A program made the translations under genes and the position numbers. The notes beneath the pieces are model-generated. The model was not told the origin of the DNA. It did not search any database and worked only from the letters and a program-made list of their open reading frames with translations. A DNA stretch of 64,000 nucleotides, from the NCBI GenBank assembly GCA_949361645.1, contig OX442436.1, positions 1,835,179 to 1,899,178 of the forward strand, read 5' to 3'. This document shows positions 38,572 to 50,238 of the stretch, piece after piece. Every line of letters starts with the position of its first letter. The first letter of the stretch is position 1. The DNA is from Spongilla lacustris (Eukaryota > Porifera > Demospongiae > Spongillida > Spongillidae).

Positions 38572-38920
38572 CTAAGGGCAGTACATAAGGTCAGAAGCCT
38601 GCTCAATTAATTCTGCTGGAACATTCTCTCCAATCCACTGACAGGAGTTCAGACAATCTACATGTGGCAAAGCACTTCCCATATTCGTGATTCCCTGTAT
38701 TAGCCCCAGCGCTAGAAGTGTTCGGGTGACTTCAACGGGGTCAGTGCAGTTAATTCTAAAGTTTACATCAATGATGGTGTTTATCTGTCGGAGCGAGGGA
38801 AATAATTATACGTACATATAACTAAGGAAATACCTAAACTTACATATGAACATGTCGTAACAACAACCCTTTCAAGAACAGCAGAATAGATTGACAATTT
38901 TGTGTCGTTGGCAAAGGTTT
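38572..38920 (-). pseudogene. Truncated copy D of the 199-aa membrane-protein gene
   Basis: Exon 3 (38572-38784) is intact and the 3' part of exon 2 (38844 to 38920) is present. The rest, including exon 1 and promoter, is missing because unrelated sequence starts at 38921. Confidence 0.8.
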
Positions 38921-40260
38921 AGTAGTAGGTAAAATGGGGGTATGGACTCACCCCGATAACACCCATACTAAGGCTTCTATCTATGCAACATTTTTTGATA
39001 TGGTTAGAAGGCATATTATACTGAGTTAGGTCATCTATCTATGAAACACCAAAGGTAGAGATGTTGACCGAAGTTATTCGAGTTAAGGCATTCTTCAGAC
39101 CATACACGTAGAGGGCTTAGTATTGTATAAAAAAGGCTCTACATATATCTGGTATGTTGACTGATGGGGGTTCTAAAACATATCCAGATTGATCTGATTC
39201 AGCTTCTATCAATGTAACATTTTTGATATGGGTAGAAGGCGAGTTAAGTCTTATGGCGGAGTATGAAAATAGAAATATTGACGAAATATTGACTGGTTTT
39301 CGGCCGAGTCAAAAAACTGTCCCAAAAAATACAGCCGATGGGTCTACACCCCCATTATACGATTGCTTTGATTCGGTCTCTATCTATACAACATTTTGAG
39401 ATGGATAGGAGGCGAGTTGAGTATAGTTCTTGGGAGGGTAAATATAGAAAAATGGACTGCTTTTCGATGGGCATTGCTCGACCGAGGGTACTTTTTTGGG
39501 AGGGTTTTTTGATAAATTATACATAATGGGGCTACGAGCACACATCCAGATCGATCTGATTCGGGCCCTATCTATGCTATGAGTAAAACATCTCTAGATC
39601 GATTCGATTCAGCCTCTATCTATGTAACATTTATGATATGGGTAGGAGGCGTAACATATATCATCTCCATTGGGGGTACGGACTCACCCCTATTACACCC
39701 CTAATAAGGCTTCTATCTATGCAACATTTTTGATATGGGTAGGAGGCGTAACATATATCATCTCCATTGGGGGTACGGACTCACCCCTATTACACCCCTA
39801 ATAAGGCTTCTATCTATGCAACATTTTTGATATGGGTATAGGAGGCGTAACATATGTCATCTCCATTGGGGGTACGGACTCACCCCTATTACACCCCTAA
39901 TAAGGCTTCTATCTATGCAACATTTTTGATATGGGTAGGAGGCGTAACATATATCATCTCCATTGGGGGTACGGACTCACCCCTATTACACCCCTAATAA
40001 GGCTTCTATCTATGCAACATTTTTGATATGGGTAGAGGCCTCTATTTATATCATCTCTATTGGGGCTTTGGACTCACCTCTATTACACCCCTAATAAGGC
40101 TACTATCTATGCAACATTTTTGATATGGGTAGAGCCCTCCATTTATATCATCTCCATTGGGGCTTTGGACTCACATCTAGATCAACCTGAATCGGTTCCT
40201 ATCTATGTAAGATTTATGATATAGGACAGAGCTATCCGCAGGGCTAGGATAGATCAAATT
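38921..40260. repeat. 97-bp tandem repeat array and related leader
   Basis: At about 39555-40180 six to seven copies of a 97-bp unit (containing GGCTTCTATCTATGCAACAT and CATCTCCATTGGGGGTACGG) lie head to tail. The last two copies are more diverged. Looser relatives of the same motifs occur from 38921 to 39550. The array leads directly into the long ORF at 40300 and probably belongs to the same inserted element. Confidence 0.85.
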
Positions 40261-40299
40261 TCGAATTAGAATATGATATAATATCCATAGATAAGCTAA

Positions 40300-41446
40300 A
40301 TGGATAAACGGCCAATTAGCATGCGAGAGCCGAATATAACTGGCTTGAAGGGTGAAGAGATAGCAGCATATTTGAAGCAAAATGCCAAGTTCATGAAGAA
40401 CTATTTGGACGTCCGGAACTATCTTAAAAAGCAACTTAGCGAGGAACGGAGGAAGGCAAGATTGGAGCGAAGAAAGCAGCTATATGCTGCGAATAAGGCA
40501 GCGAAGAAGGCCGAGGAAGATGCAGCCCGCTTAGCCGAGAGGAGGAAAAAATATAGCAGCAAAAAGATGCTCAGGAAGAGTAAGCAGAGGTTTCGTAGGT
40601 TCTTGAAAAATAACCCTAAGCTGTTGAAGGAGAGAATAGACCTCATTAAGCAGCACGGCCTCCGGAGGAAGCTCGAGCGGGAGCAGAAGAAGAAGGCTGA
40701 AACTCAACCCGAGGAGTACTTTAAGGATCTATCTACATTACACGATAGAGTCGAGAAAAAGCAGGATAGAGCCGCTAGACGATACAAGGAAGTTAATCTA
40801 GAAGGCTATGTTAACGATGCTATCAAGCTCAGAAAAGCCTATTCTAGATCGCTGAAAAGACAGGCTAGGAAGAGGGCCGCGGTTGATCCCGAAGACACCC
40901 TAAAAGATATCGCCTCCCTACAGCATAACTATGAAGCTACTATAGTCAAATCTAGGACGAATAAGGCTATTAACCGAGAATACAAGAAGTACTTGAACAA
41001 GGAAGCTAAACGCCTTAAAAAGCGGACTACCGAGCAGAAGAAGAAGGATAGGGTGCAGCCCTCTGCGCGTGCTGAAGAGCGAAATCTGAGAGGCGTTAAA
41101 TATATGATGACAGCCGATGAAGAGCCAGAGTTCGAGTTTATTAAGCAGAGCGGTAGATTCGAGGATTACGTGTTAGATTACGCCTTTAGGGACGACGAAT
41201 TTAAGTATAGCATAAACGACTTTCTAGTTCACGTCTTTGACGCTACCGTCAGTTTTATAAGCACGCGTTTAGAGGCTCTAAAGAACATCAAATTCAGTCT
41301 ATCTCTATCTTGTCAGTGTGAAATATGGTGTAGAAGTGGCAGAGGGCTTTACCAGCGAGGACTTGGTGCGAGACGAATATTTAAAAACCAGGGTCGTATT
41401 TGCTTCCAATGAAGCCGCACTGCTAAAAACAAAGAGTGTTATTTAA
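40300..41446 (+). pseudogene. Long intronless, highly charged ORF of an inserted element (one frameshift)
   Basis: An open frame from ATG 40300 encodes about 340 residues rich in Lys, Arg and Glu, with coiled-coil character and internally similar blocks ('PEEYFKDLSTLHDRVEKKQD' versus 'PEDTLKDIASLQHNYEAT'). Near 41313-41325 the coding signal moves to another frame and stops at TAA 41444-41446, while the first frame runs to 41412. There are no introns, unlike all nearby host genes. The C-terminal region resembles, from memory, the N-terminal ORF of intronless elements that carry a viral-type DNA polymerase in cnidarians and insects. No polymerase, integrase or capsid gene is present, so the assignment is weak. 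Confidence 0.5.
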
Positions 41447-41640
41447 TCTATAGAAGATTAAACCACAATCTAAAACGATTTAATCCTGAGGATTAAAATT
41501 TATACAGGTTAAACTTTAATCTAAAATTTAAACTACAAAATTTGAGTTTAATGTTTAATCCTAGAAAAAGATTAAAAATAAATAAGATTAAAATTTAATC
41601 CTAGAAAAAGATTAAAAAATAAATAAGATTAAAGTTTAAA
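41440..41640. repeat. AT-rich short repeats downstream of the ORF
   Basis: Repeated TTTAATCCTAGAAAAAGATT and AAATAAGATTAAA units occur in several copies. They may be the 3' end of the inserted element or its terminator region. Nothing coding is seen. Confidence 0.6.
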
Positions 41641-42241
41641 CCAAATGCAAATGGTTTTATTTATCTTGAAATGTGTACCTTATTTTCAAATGCTGTACAT
41701 AAGAGTATTCATCTCAGGTCCGGGGTGGCCATAATTCGAGGGGGAAAATGTTAAAGGCGGAGTTTCCGTATAAAAGGAGATCGCGATTCAACCAGTCGTG
41801 TGGCCAACAAAAACAACAATGGCGTCGTAATATTTGAGCGTGTTGGTCGTGCGTACTGCAGCTTGATCATTTTCATGTTTTGTTCAAGATGCGAAACCGT
41901 TTACTTTAAGAGAACAAGAAAGGTCGTAGTTCTCGTTCCCAGACCGTAATACTCGTATATTTACTAAGTGTGACCTGGGGCACGCCGGCTCGTGCCCTTC
42001 CAAAAATTGCGCTGAGTCACCATCACCTCAGCTGCCACCCTCGCTTATAATTATATGTACAATGAGGAGGCGTGTTTTTAATACGCAAATCCAAAGGTTT
42101 TATACTCCAACTGATGGTTTGCGCTTATGGTTTTTGAGGTCAGCTAAACAAATTGTATATGAACATAAATACGTTTTAAAGCAAGAACATTACATTGTAC
42201 ACTGCAATGACAACAAATGATATTGGTAGACCTAGTTGATT
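41641..42241. other. Spacer with an isolated core-promoter-like site
   Basis: CGTATAAAAGGAG at 41767-41779 is a good TATA-type match, followed by ATGGCGTCGTAA at about 41819, but the frame closes at once. No gene is supported. The 3' flank of the minus-strand gene ending at 42242 lies here. Confidence 0.4.
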
Positions 42242-45200
42242 TTACTTCAGCAAAGGGGAGTTCCATTTAGCTGAACTGGAGCGCACAAAAAAACACTTTC
42301 TCCTTGTTTTAAATATCTTCTCTAATTCTGGAGTGCACAGAAGTTGCTTAGGAGGGAAAATGTTTTCAACATTAACTTCATTGCTTGCAACAGAGTTCTC
42401 TTGATTCTCCATCCACTTAATCAGTTTACTATGGTGTGCCCAGTCTGGAATAGGTTTTATAGGACTATTCTCCTCATCTCTTGAGTCACAACTGCTAAAG
42501 TCACCAATACTGTAATTTTCATACTGAGTAATGGGGTCTGCAGGAGTCATTTCATAACAACTTGTTGTACCAGGAGTGGGGACTTGGAATGGTATATGCT
42601 TAGTTCCACCTTGTGTCCGTACAATTTGCTCCTTTTTATTATTTGATCGCACACCAGATGTATTCAATACACTCCGGGTATCTGCCCCAGTGTAGATTAC
42701 CAGACCTAGGGCAGTCCCTGTGTGGGAGTAAGGGAGAGGGGAAGCGGCAGAGGGATGGGAGGGGCAAAGTGGATTGGGGGGGGGGGAGGGAAAGGGAGGG
42801 GCAAATGGAACAGGGTAAGTGCATGTAAGTATGTACATTTTTAGCAGTTACATGTAGCAGGGCACATCCACCTGCAGACCACACCCACCTGCAGGGCCCA
42901 CCACCTGCAGGGCACACCCACCTGAAGCAAGGACAGTGTTGGCCCAGAGAGTGTTCTCCACCTCAAGTCGCTCTTCCTTCCTCTCCTTCTGTCCACCTCC
43001 TTGCTGCGAGGAAGGACATGTCAACACCACACAATGGGTCATCAGCGACGTACCACTGACAAAGTCCATTTCTCTGGACTTTCAGCAACGACAAATGCAT
43101 CCATGTTAAATAGTTCCTGTGGCAAATAATTAAACCTTTTGACCTTGCAGCTACTCTTATTCCCCTCCTTCTCAACTGCCATCCTTCAAACCATTCAAAA
43201 CAAACCCTCAACCCTCCATTAACCCTCATCCTCCACCTTCCATTAACCCCTCATCCTCCACCTTCCATTAACCCCTCATCCTCCACCCTCACCCCACATG
43301 CTTCATCCTCCTCCATTAACCCTCACCTGTCAACCCTCATTACCTTTCATCCCTATAAATATCCCTCCATCCATCATCAATCCCTCCATAACTCATCAAT
43401 CTTCATCAACCCCCTCCATCTCCCTCCATTTCCCTATTACATACTTCATCACTGGTGAGAGCTTGAACACAAGGTACTGCTACTCGAAGGTTCCAGTCTG
43501 TCTCCCCATCCAGTTGGTCTGTCCGCACAAAACATGACCCTACGCACAAAAGGAAGATGTGTGAAAACCACAAGATCTTACTGAGAACATTACCACTCTT
43601 CTCTGTGGTCCTAAGGAGAACCATGTCTGCTGGAACCCTCTGGTCCTGGGGGAGAGCACACAAAACTCATAATAGGGAAAAAAGGGAGAGGGAGAAGGGA
43701 GAGAGAGAATGGAAGGAAGGATGAGAGAAGAGAAGTGAGGAGAGAGAATAAGAAATAGAAGATGGAATAGGTGAACATAAGACGAGATCTTGCCTTCTCC
43801 ACTATAACTACATCAGAAACTTGGATATCCTGGCTGGCAACTAGTACCCGTCCTGTATAGTGATGTCATGGTGATGATGCCATGGTGATGTCATGATGGT
43901 GATGCCATGATGATGTCATTATAGTGGTGGCATGATGATGTTGATGCCATGATGGTGATGTCATGGTGAAGTCATGATGGTGATGCCATGATGATGTCAT
44001 GATAGTGGTTCCATGATGATGTCATGATGGTGATGTCATGATAGTAATGCCATGATGGTGAAGGGTGTAATGTATAATGAATTAAGGTTAGGTGTGAAGG
44101 GGGTAAAATGCAGGCAAGGGTGTGATGAGTGAATAGTCTGACGTATAGCCAGACCCTCGCGCTTTGCGGAGGGTCTGGAGACATTGCCATACCAAATCGA
44201 TTCTGATTACTTCCGACATATTAAAAGTTATTAAGGTTACTATACGTTACGAGGAATGTGAGGAATGCAATTATGTTACGGACAACAGGCATTCAAGATG
44301 GCTGACTTTGTGACAGCCAAGACTTAAGTATAGCTCACTGAACTGTACGATCGGACGCGAAAGCAATCCTGTCGAGGATCCCAGGCAAGCACCCATGGGC
44401 CATAGCACAGACCTTTTCCGCAACCAGTGGGTAGCCGTATAGGATGGCGAAAACGTCTCGTCCGCTCACAAAATCAACTATCACTTTTAGTTGTAAGGTT
44501 TGCATAACCTAGTTCTCTAGCCACATGTGTCGCAGTACGTACGTCTTTCTATCGTACACGTGTACCGTAACATAATTGCATTCCTCGTAACGTAAGGTAA
44601 CCTTAATAACTTTTAATATGTTGGAAGTAATCAGAACCGATTTGGTATGGCAATGTCTCCAGACCCTCCGCAAAGCGCGAGGGTATGGCTACGTCAGACT
44701 AATGAGTGAAAGTGAGGGATACGAATATACAGTATTCAATTTTAAAGTGACACTGGAATCCACTACTACACAGCGTGCGGGCATACTACATGTAAATCTG
44801 TGCGCATGTATGGATGTAAATCTGTGCGCATGTATGGATGTAAATCTGTGTGCATGTATGGATGCCAAGCTACGCAAAAGGCAAACCTTTCTTGGTGAGC
44901 TTGTAGTAACACTGCATATTGACCTCCTTATCCCGGATGTACCTCTTTATGTCGTCATACAGCTCCCTGATCATGGTCACCACAAGGACAAAGATCTAGT
45001 GTGTGTGTGTGTGTGTGTATGTGTGTGTGTATGTGTGTGTGTGAGTGTGTGTGTATGTGCATGTGTGTATGTGTGTGTGTCCACGTGTTTCATTCCAAAT
45101 TTAAATAAGTACACCATGAACAAAAAAACACCCTGTGTGGTTTGTGTTGCCATGGTACTGGGGTGTGTTAGATCAACTGATGTGTGAAAGTGTGTGCTAC

Positions 45201-46223
45201 ATGCAGAGGCCCCCCCCCCCCCCCCCCAATGTAACATGTTGACCAGAGGTCCCCCCCCCAAAGTAACATGTTGACCAGAGGTCCCCCCCCCAATGTAACA
45301 TGTTGACCAGAGGTCCCCCCCCCCCCAATGTAACATGTTGACCAGAGGTCCCCCAAGGTCCCCTCAATGTCCCCAGAGGCCCCTTACACATGCTCACCAG
45401 AGGCCCCCAATAGGTATACAGGTACCCAATCTTCAGCTGAGGCACAAATTGAGTCACAGCGAACACCAAGAAGTATAGGTTCAAGAAAAATCTGCACTGT
45501 TCAAACAGTACCTATCAGTATGGAGAGGGAAGGCAGGAAGGCAGTGATGGGTTAGGGGGGGGGGGAAGGAGAACAAATGGAGAATGAAGGGAAGGCATGA
45601 CGATATGTGAGAAGGACAGCGAATAAGGAGGTGTAGGGAAGATGCATGAAGGAGGGTGGTAAACACAGAGAAGGGTTTGAGTCCAGCTTCACAAACTTTT
45701 GGAATGAAAGAAAAGAGACTGTATTTGCGATTACAGATAGCGTTGGCAGGGTATCTTTGGGATAGGTCCTGTAGAAATTAGCAGGTCGAAATGCCATAGA
45801 GTGCATCTATTAGAATCATAAGTACAGTACCGGTTGGCCTGGTGAGACAGTCCTGCTTTTCAACGCACTGCCCCTCTGACAGGCAGCAGCAAGGCCATTC
45901 CAAGCCCTGAAAACACACGTATATAAAGCTGGGTACTCCAAAACAACTATTGTTTACCTTTGCATTAAAAGTTGCAAGCCACCGTTCCAAACCCGATCAA
46001 CCAAAGAGGAATTGACTTTCAATCTGCTCTGCCATTTCTTGCGGCCATTTCTCGCGGATAAATCGACGTCTGAGTCACTTTCCTCGTCGTCGCTGATATT
46101 GGGGACATCGTCTACGGCGTTCTCTGGTTCCAAGGCGGTGTAGCTGTAGCCACGACCCTTTTTTGTCCTCCGAGGCCCCATCTTGCTCGTGTCAGATAGG
46201 TTAAGGGAAGAAAAGTCATCCAT
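42242..46223 (-). CDS. ATP9-type P4-ATPase N-terminus joined to an INCENP IN-box (487 aa, chimeric)
   Basis: Eleven exons (45958-46223, 45831-45906, 45697-45768, 45398-45511, 44887-44995, 43794-43852, 43594-43645, 43445-43539, 43054-43116, 42922-43003, 42242-42717) join in phase to 487 codons. Residues 1-350 follow ATP9A/B lipid-flippase homologues: first membrane pair ('[19 protein letters not shown]', '[11 protein letters not shown]', 'FVLVVTM'), actuator domain with '[11 protein letters not shown]', and '[17 protein letters not shown]'. The P and N domains with DKTGT are absent. Instead residues 380-487 match the INCENP C-terminus: 'SCYEMTP', 'KPIPDWA', 'LEKIF' and the Aurora-site motif '[10 protein letters not shown]'. 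The exon 6 donor is GC. A possible GT donor just after 'NTS' could skip the INCENP part, but no further ATPase exon is seen down to 10.1 kb. Confidence 0.82.
43200..44065. repeat. Simple repeats in introns of the chimeric ATPase gene
   Basis: Two low-complexity arrays: CCATTAACCCCTCATCCTCC units at 43215-43330, and GATGCCATGATGATGTCATG-type units at 43855-44065. They lie in introns and explain the short open frames there. Confidence 0.7.
44134..44701. mobile_element. MULE-type MITE with 9-bp target duplication
   Basis: 568 bp with long inverted ends (about 120-150 bp), outer sequence TAGTCTGACGTATAGCCAGA left and its complement right. It is flanked by the perfect 9-bp direct repeat ATGAGTGAA (44125-44133 and 44702-44710). 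Nine-base target duplications are typical of Mutator-like elements. No ORF is present. It sits in the ATPase intron between the exons at 43794-43852 and 44887-44995. Confidence 0.88.
45000..45400. repeat. GT microsatellite and 30-bp CCCC-rich tandem repeat
   Basis: 45000-45080 is a (GT)n tract with ATGTGTGT interruptions. At 45208-45360 about five copies of AATGTAACATGTTGACCAGA plus GGTC and a C run follow. Both fill the ATPase intron between the exons at 44887-44995 and 45398-45511. Confidence 0.85.
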
Positions 46224-47049
46224 ACCGCTACGTAGAAGACAGACATTACGCTAACAGATTATACTAATCTGGTCCCCAGACTATTAAGATTATACCTGTC
46301 GCGCGGAAACAAGTCAGCAACCATATGCTCAAATATGGATTTAGTTAAAGACTTACTGGTTAGCCTTGTTATATGAAAGGGTGTCAATGAGAGTGTGTAT
46401 CATAAGGGCGTGTGTTATATTTGCTGTAGCCTGAACACTTTGTGAGCTCCGTTCGGTGGAGAAAGGCATGTCCCAAAAATTTTGAAGGGTGCAGTGATTA
46501 TCTTCTCCCCACACACACAAACATGCACATGCACACAGGACTCCAACGTAATCCTAGCTGCTAACAGTCACGGTGTAATCAAGGTTTGTTCACATGACAT
46601 AATGATTAGATATTGAGAATATTTTGTCAACTTATCCCTTTTGTGTAAGGCAATTCATTGGGGAAGGGTCTACCAAGAGACATGCCCACATGTTTGTGAG
46701 GTGTACACTAGCTAGCTAGCTGAAGGACAAATCTTTTATCGGCCTCAATATCTCCGGGGCGTTGCTCTTTTAGCATGTACTTCCTCTGGTGCAGCTCTAG
46801 CACCGTAATTTTCGTAATAAAGTGTAATTTCGAGTCGGGCATAGCTACCCGAGTGTTAAATACACATACGTTGTTACCTTGGCAATCTTGCACGTGGGGC
46901 AGTGAAAATATCAATGATTACAATTTGATGAAATATGTATATTTGCCAAATTAGAATAGCATATATGCAGCAGGACTTGAAACATTACAAGAATAAAATG
47001 ATACTGCGAGAGTCAGAAAACTGCGAGGCCAGGGTAGAAGGTGATTGCC
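46224..47049. other. Intergenic region upstream of the chimeric ATPase gene
   Basis: Contains the 3' flank of the FN3 receptor and the 5' flank of the ATPase gene, both on the minus strand. One minus frame (46914-46708) is preceded by a plausible acceptor and encodes about 60 unrecognised residues ('VAMPDSKLHFITKITVLEL'). I cannot join it to either gene, so it may be another exon relic. Confidence 0.4.
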
Positions 47050-49282
47050 TTAGAAAGAAACTGCAGGTCTGGGTACTTGTTCCATTCCCTCCGGTGGGCT
47101 GTGAGGTCCAACTAGACTGTACTCCGACTCTGGTAGGCGTGTCTGCATAAGAAGTGGAGAACAGTGCAGCTTTATGGAATACCACAGTGTACTGATATTG
47201 TGTGTGTAGTAAAACAACAAATGCAATGTAATGCACTTATAAGCCACACCTCAGCCCCCATACCTACTGCATACCACTAGCTCACCTCATAAAGAATTTC
47301 TTCCAGTGGGATACCTCCTGATGGTCTTGCAGTAGTTATAACTTTTGCTAAATGAGCCGCAGGTTGCATGGGGAAGCACAAGGACATCAGTACATGAATA
47401 GACACTGTTGTTAAGACTTACAACTCTTCCTTCTAAGTACCATGACAACAATAGCACTGATGGTGATGATGGTGGTTAGAGCTATGATGGGAATAACCAC
47501 ACCAACAGCAATGACTGTCTGGTCTGGGGACGGAGCTAGAGGAGGATAAAGACATCACATCCAGACTAAGATCCAGACATGTGCTAGTCTGGGGACCAGA
47601 CCATACATGGTCTGGTCCCCAGACTAGCACATGTGCTGGTGGACCAAAGATGGCACTCTAACAAAGACGCAATGCAGCCATGCACCTTAGTGTACAATAG
47701 ACTAATATGTGTTTAACTCTTACCATATGTAATGGACATGATCACATCAGGGTGAGGTCTGACTATGATAAAGAAAAGGATGTTGTAAATGCACACGATC
47801 ACAGAATGGAAGTAACAAAAAAAATTGTGATGCTGAAACTAGACTTAGTATATACAACTGACCATATATGGTAGTGCTGTTCTCAGGACCCACAGCTCCA
47901 TCTCCATTTATGGATGCCACAAAGATGGTGTAACTGGTAGCAGGGACATAGACTTGTTGGACATAGAGACATGGTGAGGTGGTACAGGTAGTAGTGGTAG
48001 GACCACCATTGCCAACAACCCTCACTGCGTACATGGTCACACTGCCCCCCTGGAGGGGACCAACGGTTCATTCACCAGGGGGGGGGGGGGGGGGGTAACA
48101 GGCCACACCCCCTACCACAGGTGTCCATTTGATCTCAAGATGGCTGAGGGTCTTGTTAGCAACAAAGACAACATTGATGGAGGCGCTTTTGGGAGGGTCT
48201 GCCACTGTGTGGATAAAATTGGGTGTATTTGCAGCTGTCAAATGGCGCCCCTAGAAAAGCTTCATAATTTTAGAATTCATTCCACAACAAACTATATAGC
48301 TTATCACATGCAGTCCACTTACAGGTCAATTTTGACCTTGATGTCACATTGCTGGTCCCAGCACAGTTGATGGCCACCACAGAGACAGTGTAGAGTGTGT
48401 CACTGGTCAGTCCAGTGAAGGTGTGGGTGTACAGTGATGATCCATTATCAGGTATGACCACAGGACTACTGCTGTCATTGATACTGACATTGTAGCTGGT
48501 AGGAACACCACCAGTAGTGGGAGGGGCCCAGGCCACTGTTAGCTGGTCCACAGATGGACTATTTAGTGTTAGTGTCCCAACAGGGGCTGGGAAGGGGAGG
48601 TAAGGTGACAGATGATCAATAATAATGTAAACAGTGTACCTCAAAAATGTCATTCTCACCTATGCTTTGGACAGTAATTTGTGTGTTCTGAAAGATGGCA
48701 CTCTGACCAGCCAAAGATCTGGTTCCAACCTTGATCACCGATGATGTCATACTGCTGGTGGCTGTCACTGACAAGGTACTTGTCAGACATGGATCGGATG
48801 CACCAGGGTCAGCATTGCTTGCTGTATAGGGTCCACATGTCATGGTTATGCCTTTGCATCCACCAGCAGTCTGGGCTAGTAGAATGCTATCTGGTGTAGC
48901 AGAACCACTGCATGTTCCATTGGGCAGTAGCCATAGGTTACTGCCAACAAGATTCTGGACAGTTGATGTAAATGTCACCTCAGCCCCAATACAGACCACA
49001 GGAGGGCATGAGACCACACCTCCATTAACCTGACACGTGAGGGCCTGGGCATACACTATACAGAAGGAAAATGGCGTAACAAGCAACATGTATAAAATCT
49101 ATGGCCATAATTTGCTCGTCCTTTACATAAACCAAATGAGTTGCATGCAATAGTCTAAGTGTGCAATAACACCACACACACTCCAATAACGTACCGTTGT
49201 CCATATAAATACTAGTTACTAGTATCATTATGGAGCAAAAAACCTGGAGATAAATAAATACAAAGTTTATTAGTACAGTCAT
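47050..49282 (-). CDS. FN3-domain type I transmembrane receptor, 430 aa
   Basis: Eight exons join in phase: 49195-49282, 48660-49055, 48323-48586, 48116-48204, 47863-48049, 47422-47535, 47286-47347 and 47050-47142. Order: hydrophobic N-terminus likely acting as a signal peptide (residues 1-35, cleavage perhaps after 'YAQA'), a Cys-rich Ig-like ectodomain (36-161), FN3 domain 1 (162-249, a classic phase 1-1 exon), FN3 domain 2 (250-341), one membrane span (about 349-376, 'VGVVIPIIALTTIITISAIV') with 'RRK' stop-transfer, and a 50-residue tail with 'EEILYE' and 'SEYSLVG' tyrosine motifs. The short intron 48050-48115 holds an 18-base C run. The ligand is unknown; adhesion or immune-type receptor is inferred from architecture. 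The exact start is less sure than the rest. Confidence 0.83.
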
Positions 49283-49934
49283 AGATTATTTAGACAGGCA
49301 CATTTTTTTGTGTGCATAAATTATATAAATGCACACTAAAGAGCTCTACATGCGCACCGTAACATCTATTTTGGCCTTAGAACCTTGGATACCCAGGATA
49401 GCCCTAGCCACAGACATGGTTAAAGTCGACCTTTGATTTAGACACACTGTGGCTTGCAGCAAGTAAAGAGGCAAGGGAACAAGACTATAAAAATAAGTAT
49501 ACCGCCATCCAGAGGCACGTGCACGGGGTCATAATTTGTAGGTTGAACCATATAGTAGGCTACGATACAAAATTGGATACATTTGCGGCATGCAGCCTCA
49601 GCTAAATGCTTAGATATGCAGATAAAATGCATCCTGCATATCCATTATCATAAGAAGGAGAAAACATTATGTTTGACTCACCATTTCTCTGTTGCCCGCT
49701 AAAAAAAATTCCATTCGGAACCGGTTCGGTATTTATCCCTGCCCCGGCCCCTTTGATTTTATCAGTGTGTTGTCCTTTCAATGATGCTCGTTATAAATAA
49801 TCAGTGGATTTCAAAGTAAAGATGTACTTCGTTACTTTAAAAAAAACTTTTGAAACCCTCCCACCTGCTTACAAAGCCATGCACCATAACGGAAGCTTGC
49901 GCTACGCATGATATAACATCAACAATTTTCTATT

Positions 49935-50010
49935 TATAGAAGTCCTGTGGTCATACCTGTCTTTGTGGTGGCCATAAACTGTGCTGGGACCAGCAATGTG
50001 TCCTGTAAGT
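49935..50010 (+). pseudogene. FN3 exon fragment, opposite orientation to the receptor
   Basis: The plus frame reads 'VVAINCAGTSNV' and then a GTAAGT donor, matching the end of FN3 exon 3 of the receptor at about 48323-48375 together with its splice donor. The start of the exon is missing. A duplicated and inverted piece. Confidence 0.75.
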
Positions 50011-50238
50011 ACACTGTGATAAACCTTTTAGTGTGTCCATCCTATGCATGTGTGTGTACTGAATGTCTTATGACTTCTCCGTATGTGATGTCATCCAGTC
50101 AGTGATAATGATGTGCACGTGCTACACACCTCATGCCTACCATCTCATGCCAAAGATATATTTGCCAAATTGAATACAAGCAAAATGATAACATGATGCA
50201 CACTGCGCGAGAGTCAGAAAACTGTTTAGGCCAGGTGA

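Larger units (their letters stand above)
33464..38920 (+). repeat. Direct duplication of palindrome half (arm C, loop, truncated arm D)
   Basis: Colinear with 22933-28378 at very high identity (offset about 10.53 kb, only small indels). It ends abruptly at 38920 inside exon 2 of the inverted gene copy, where unrelated sequence begins. The left border at 33464 (CATCAACTAGTAACC) is equally sharp. Confidence 0.92.

Noticed and set aside
41767..41830. Promoter and short protein starting ATGGCGTCG
   Set aside because: The frame stops after three codons; no downstream exon could be joined.
47142..47286. Classic ITAM in the FN3 receptor tail
   Set aside because: The tyrosine contexts are YETR and YSLV, not YxxL/I twice; only a weak resemblance.
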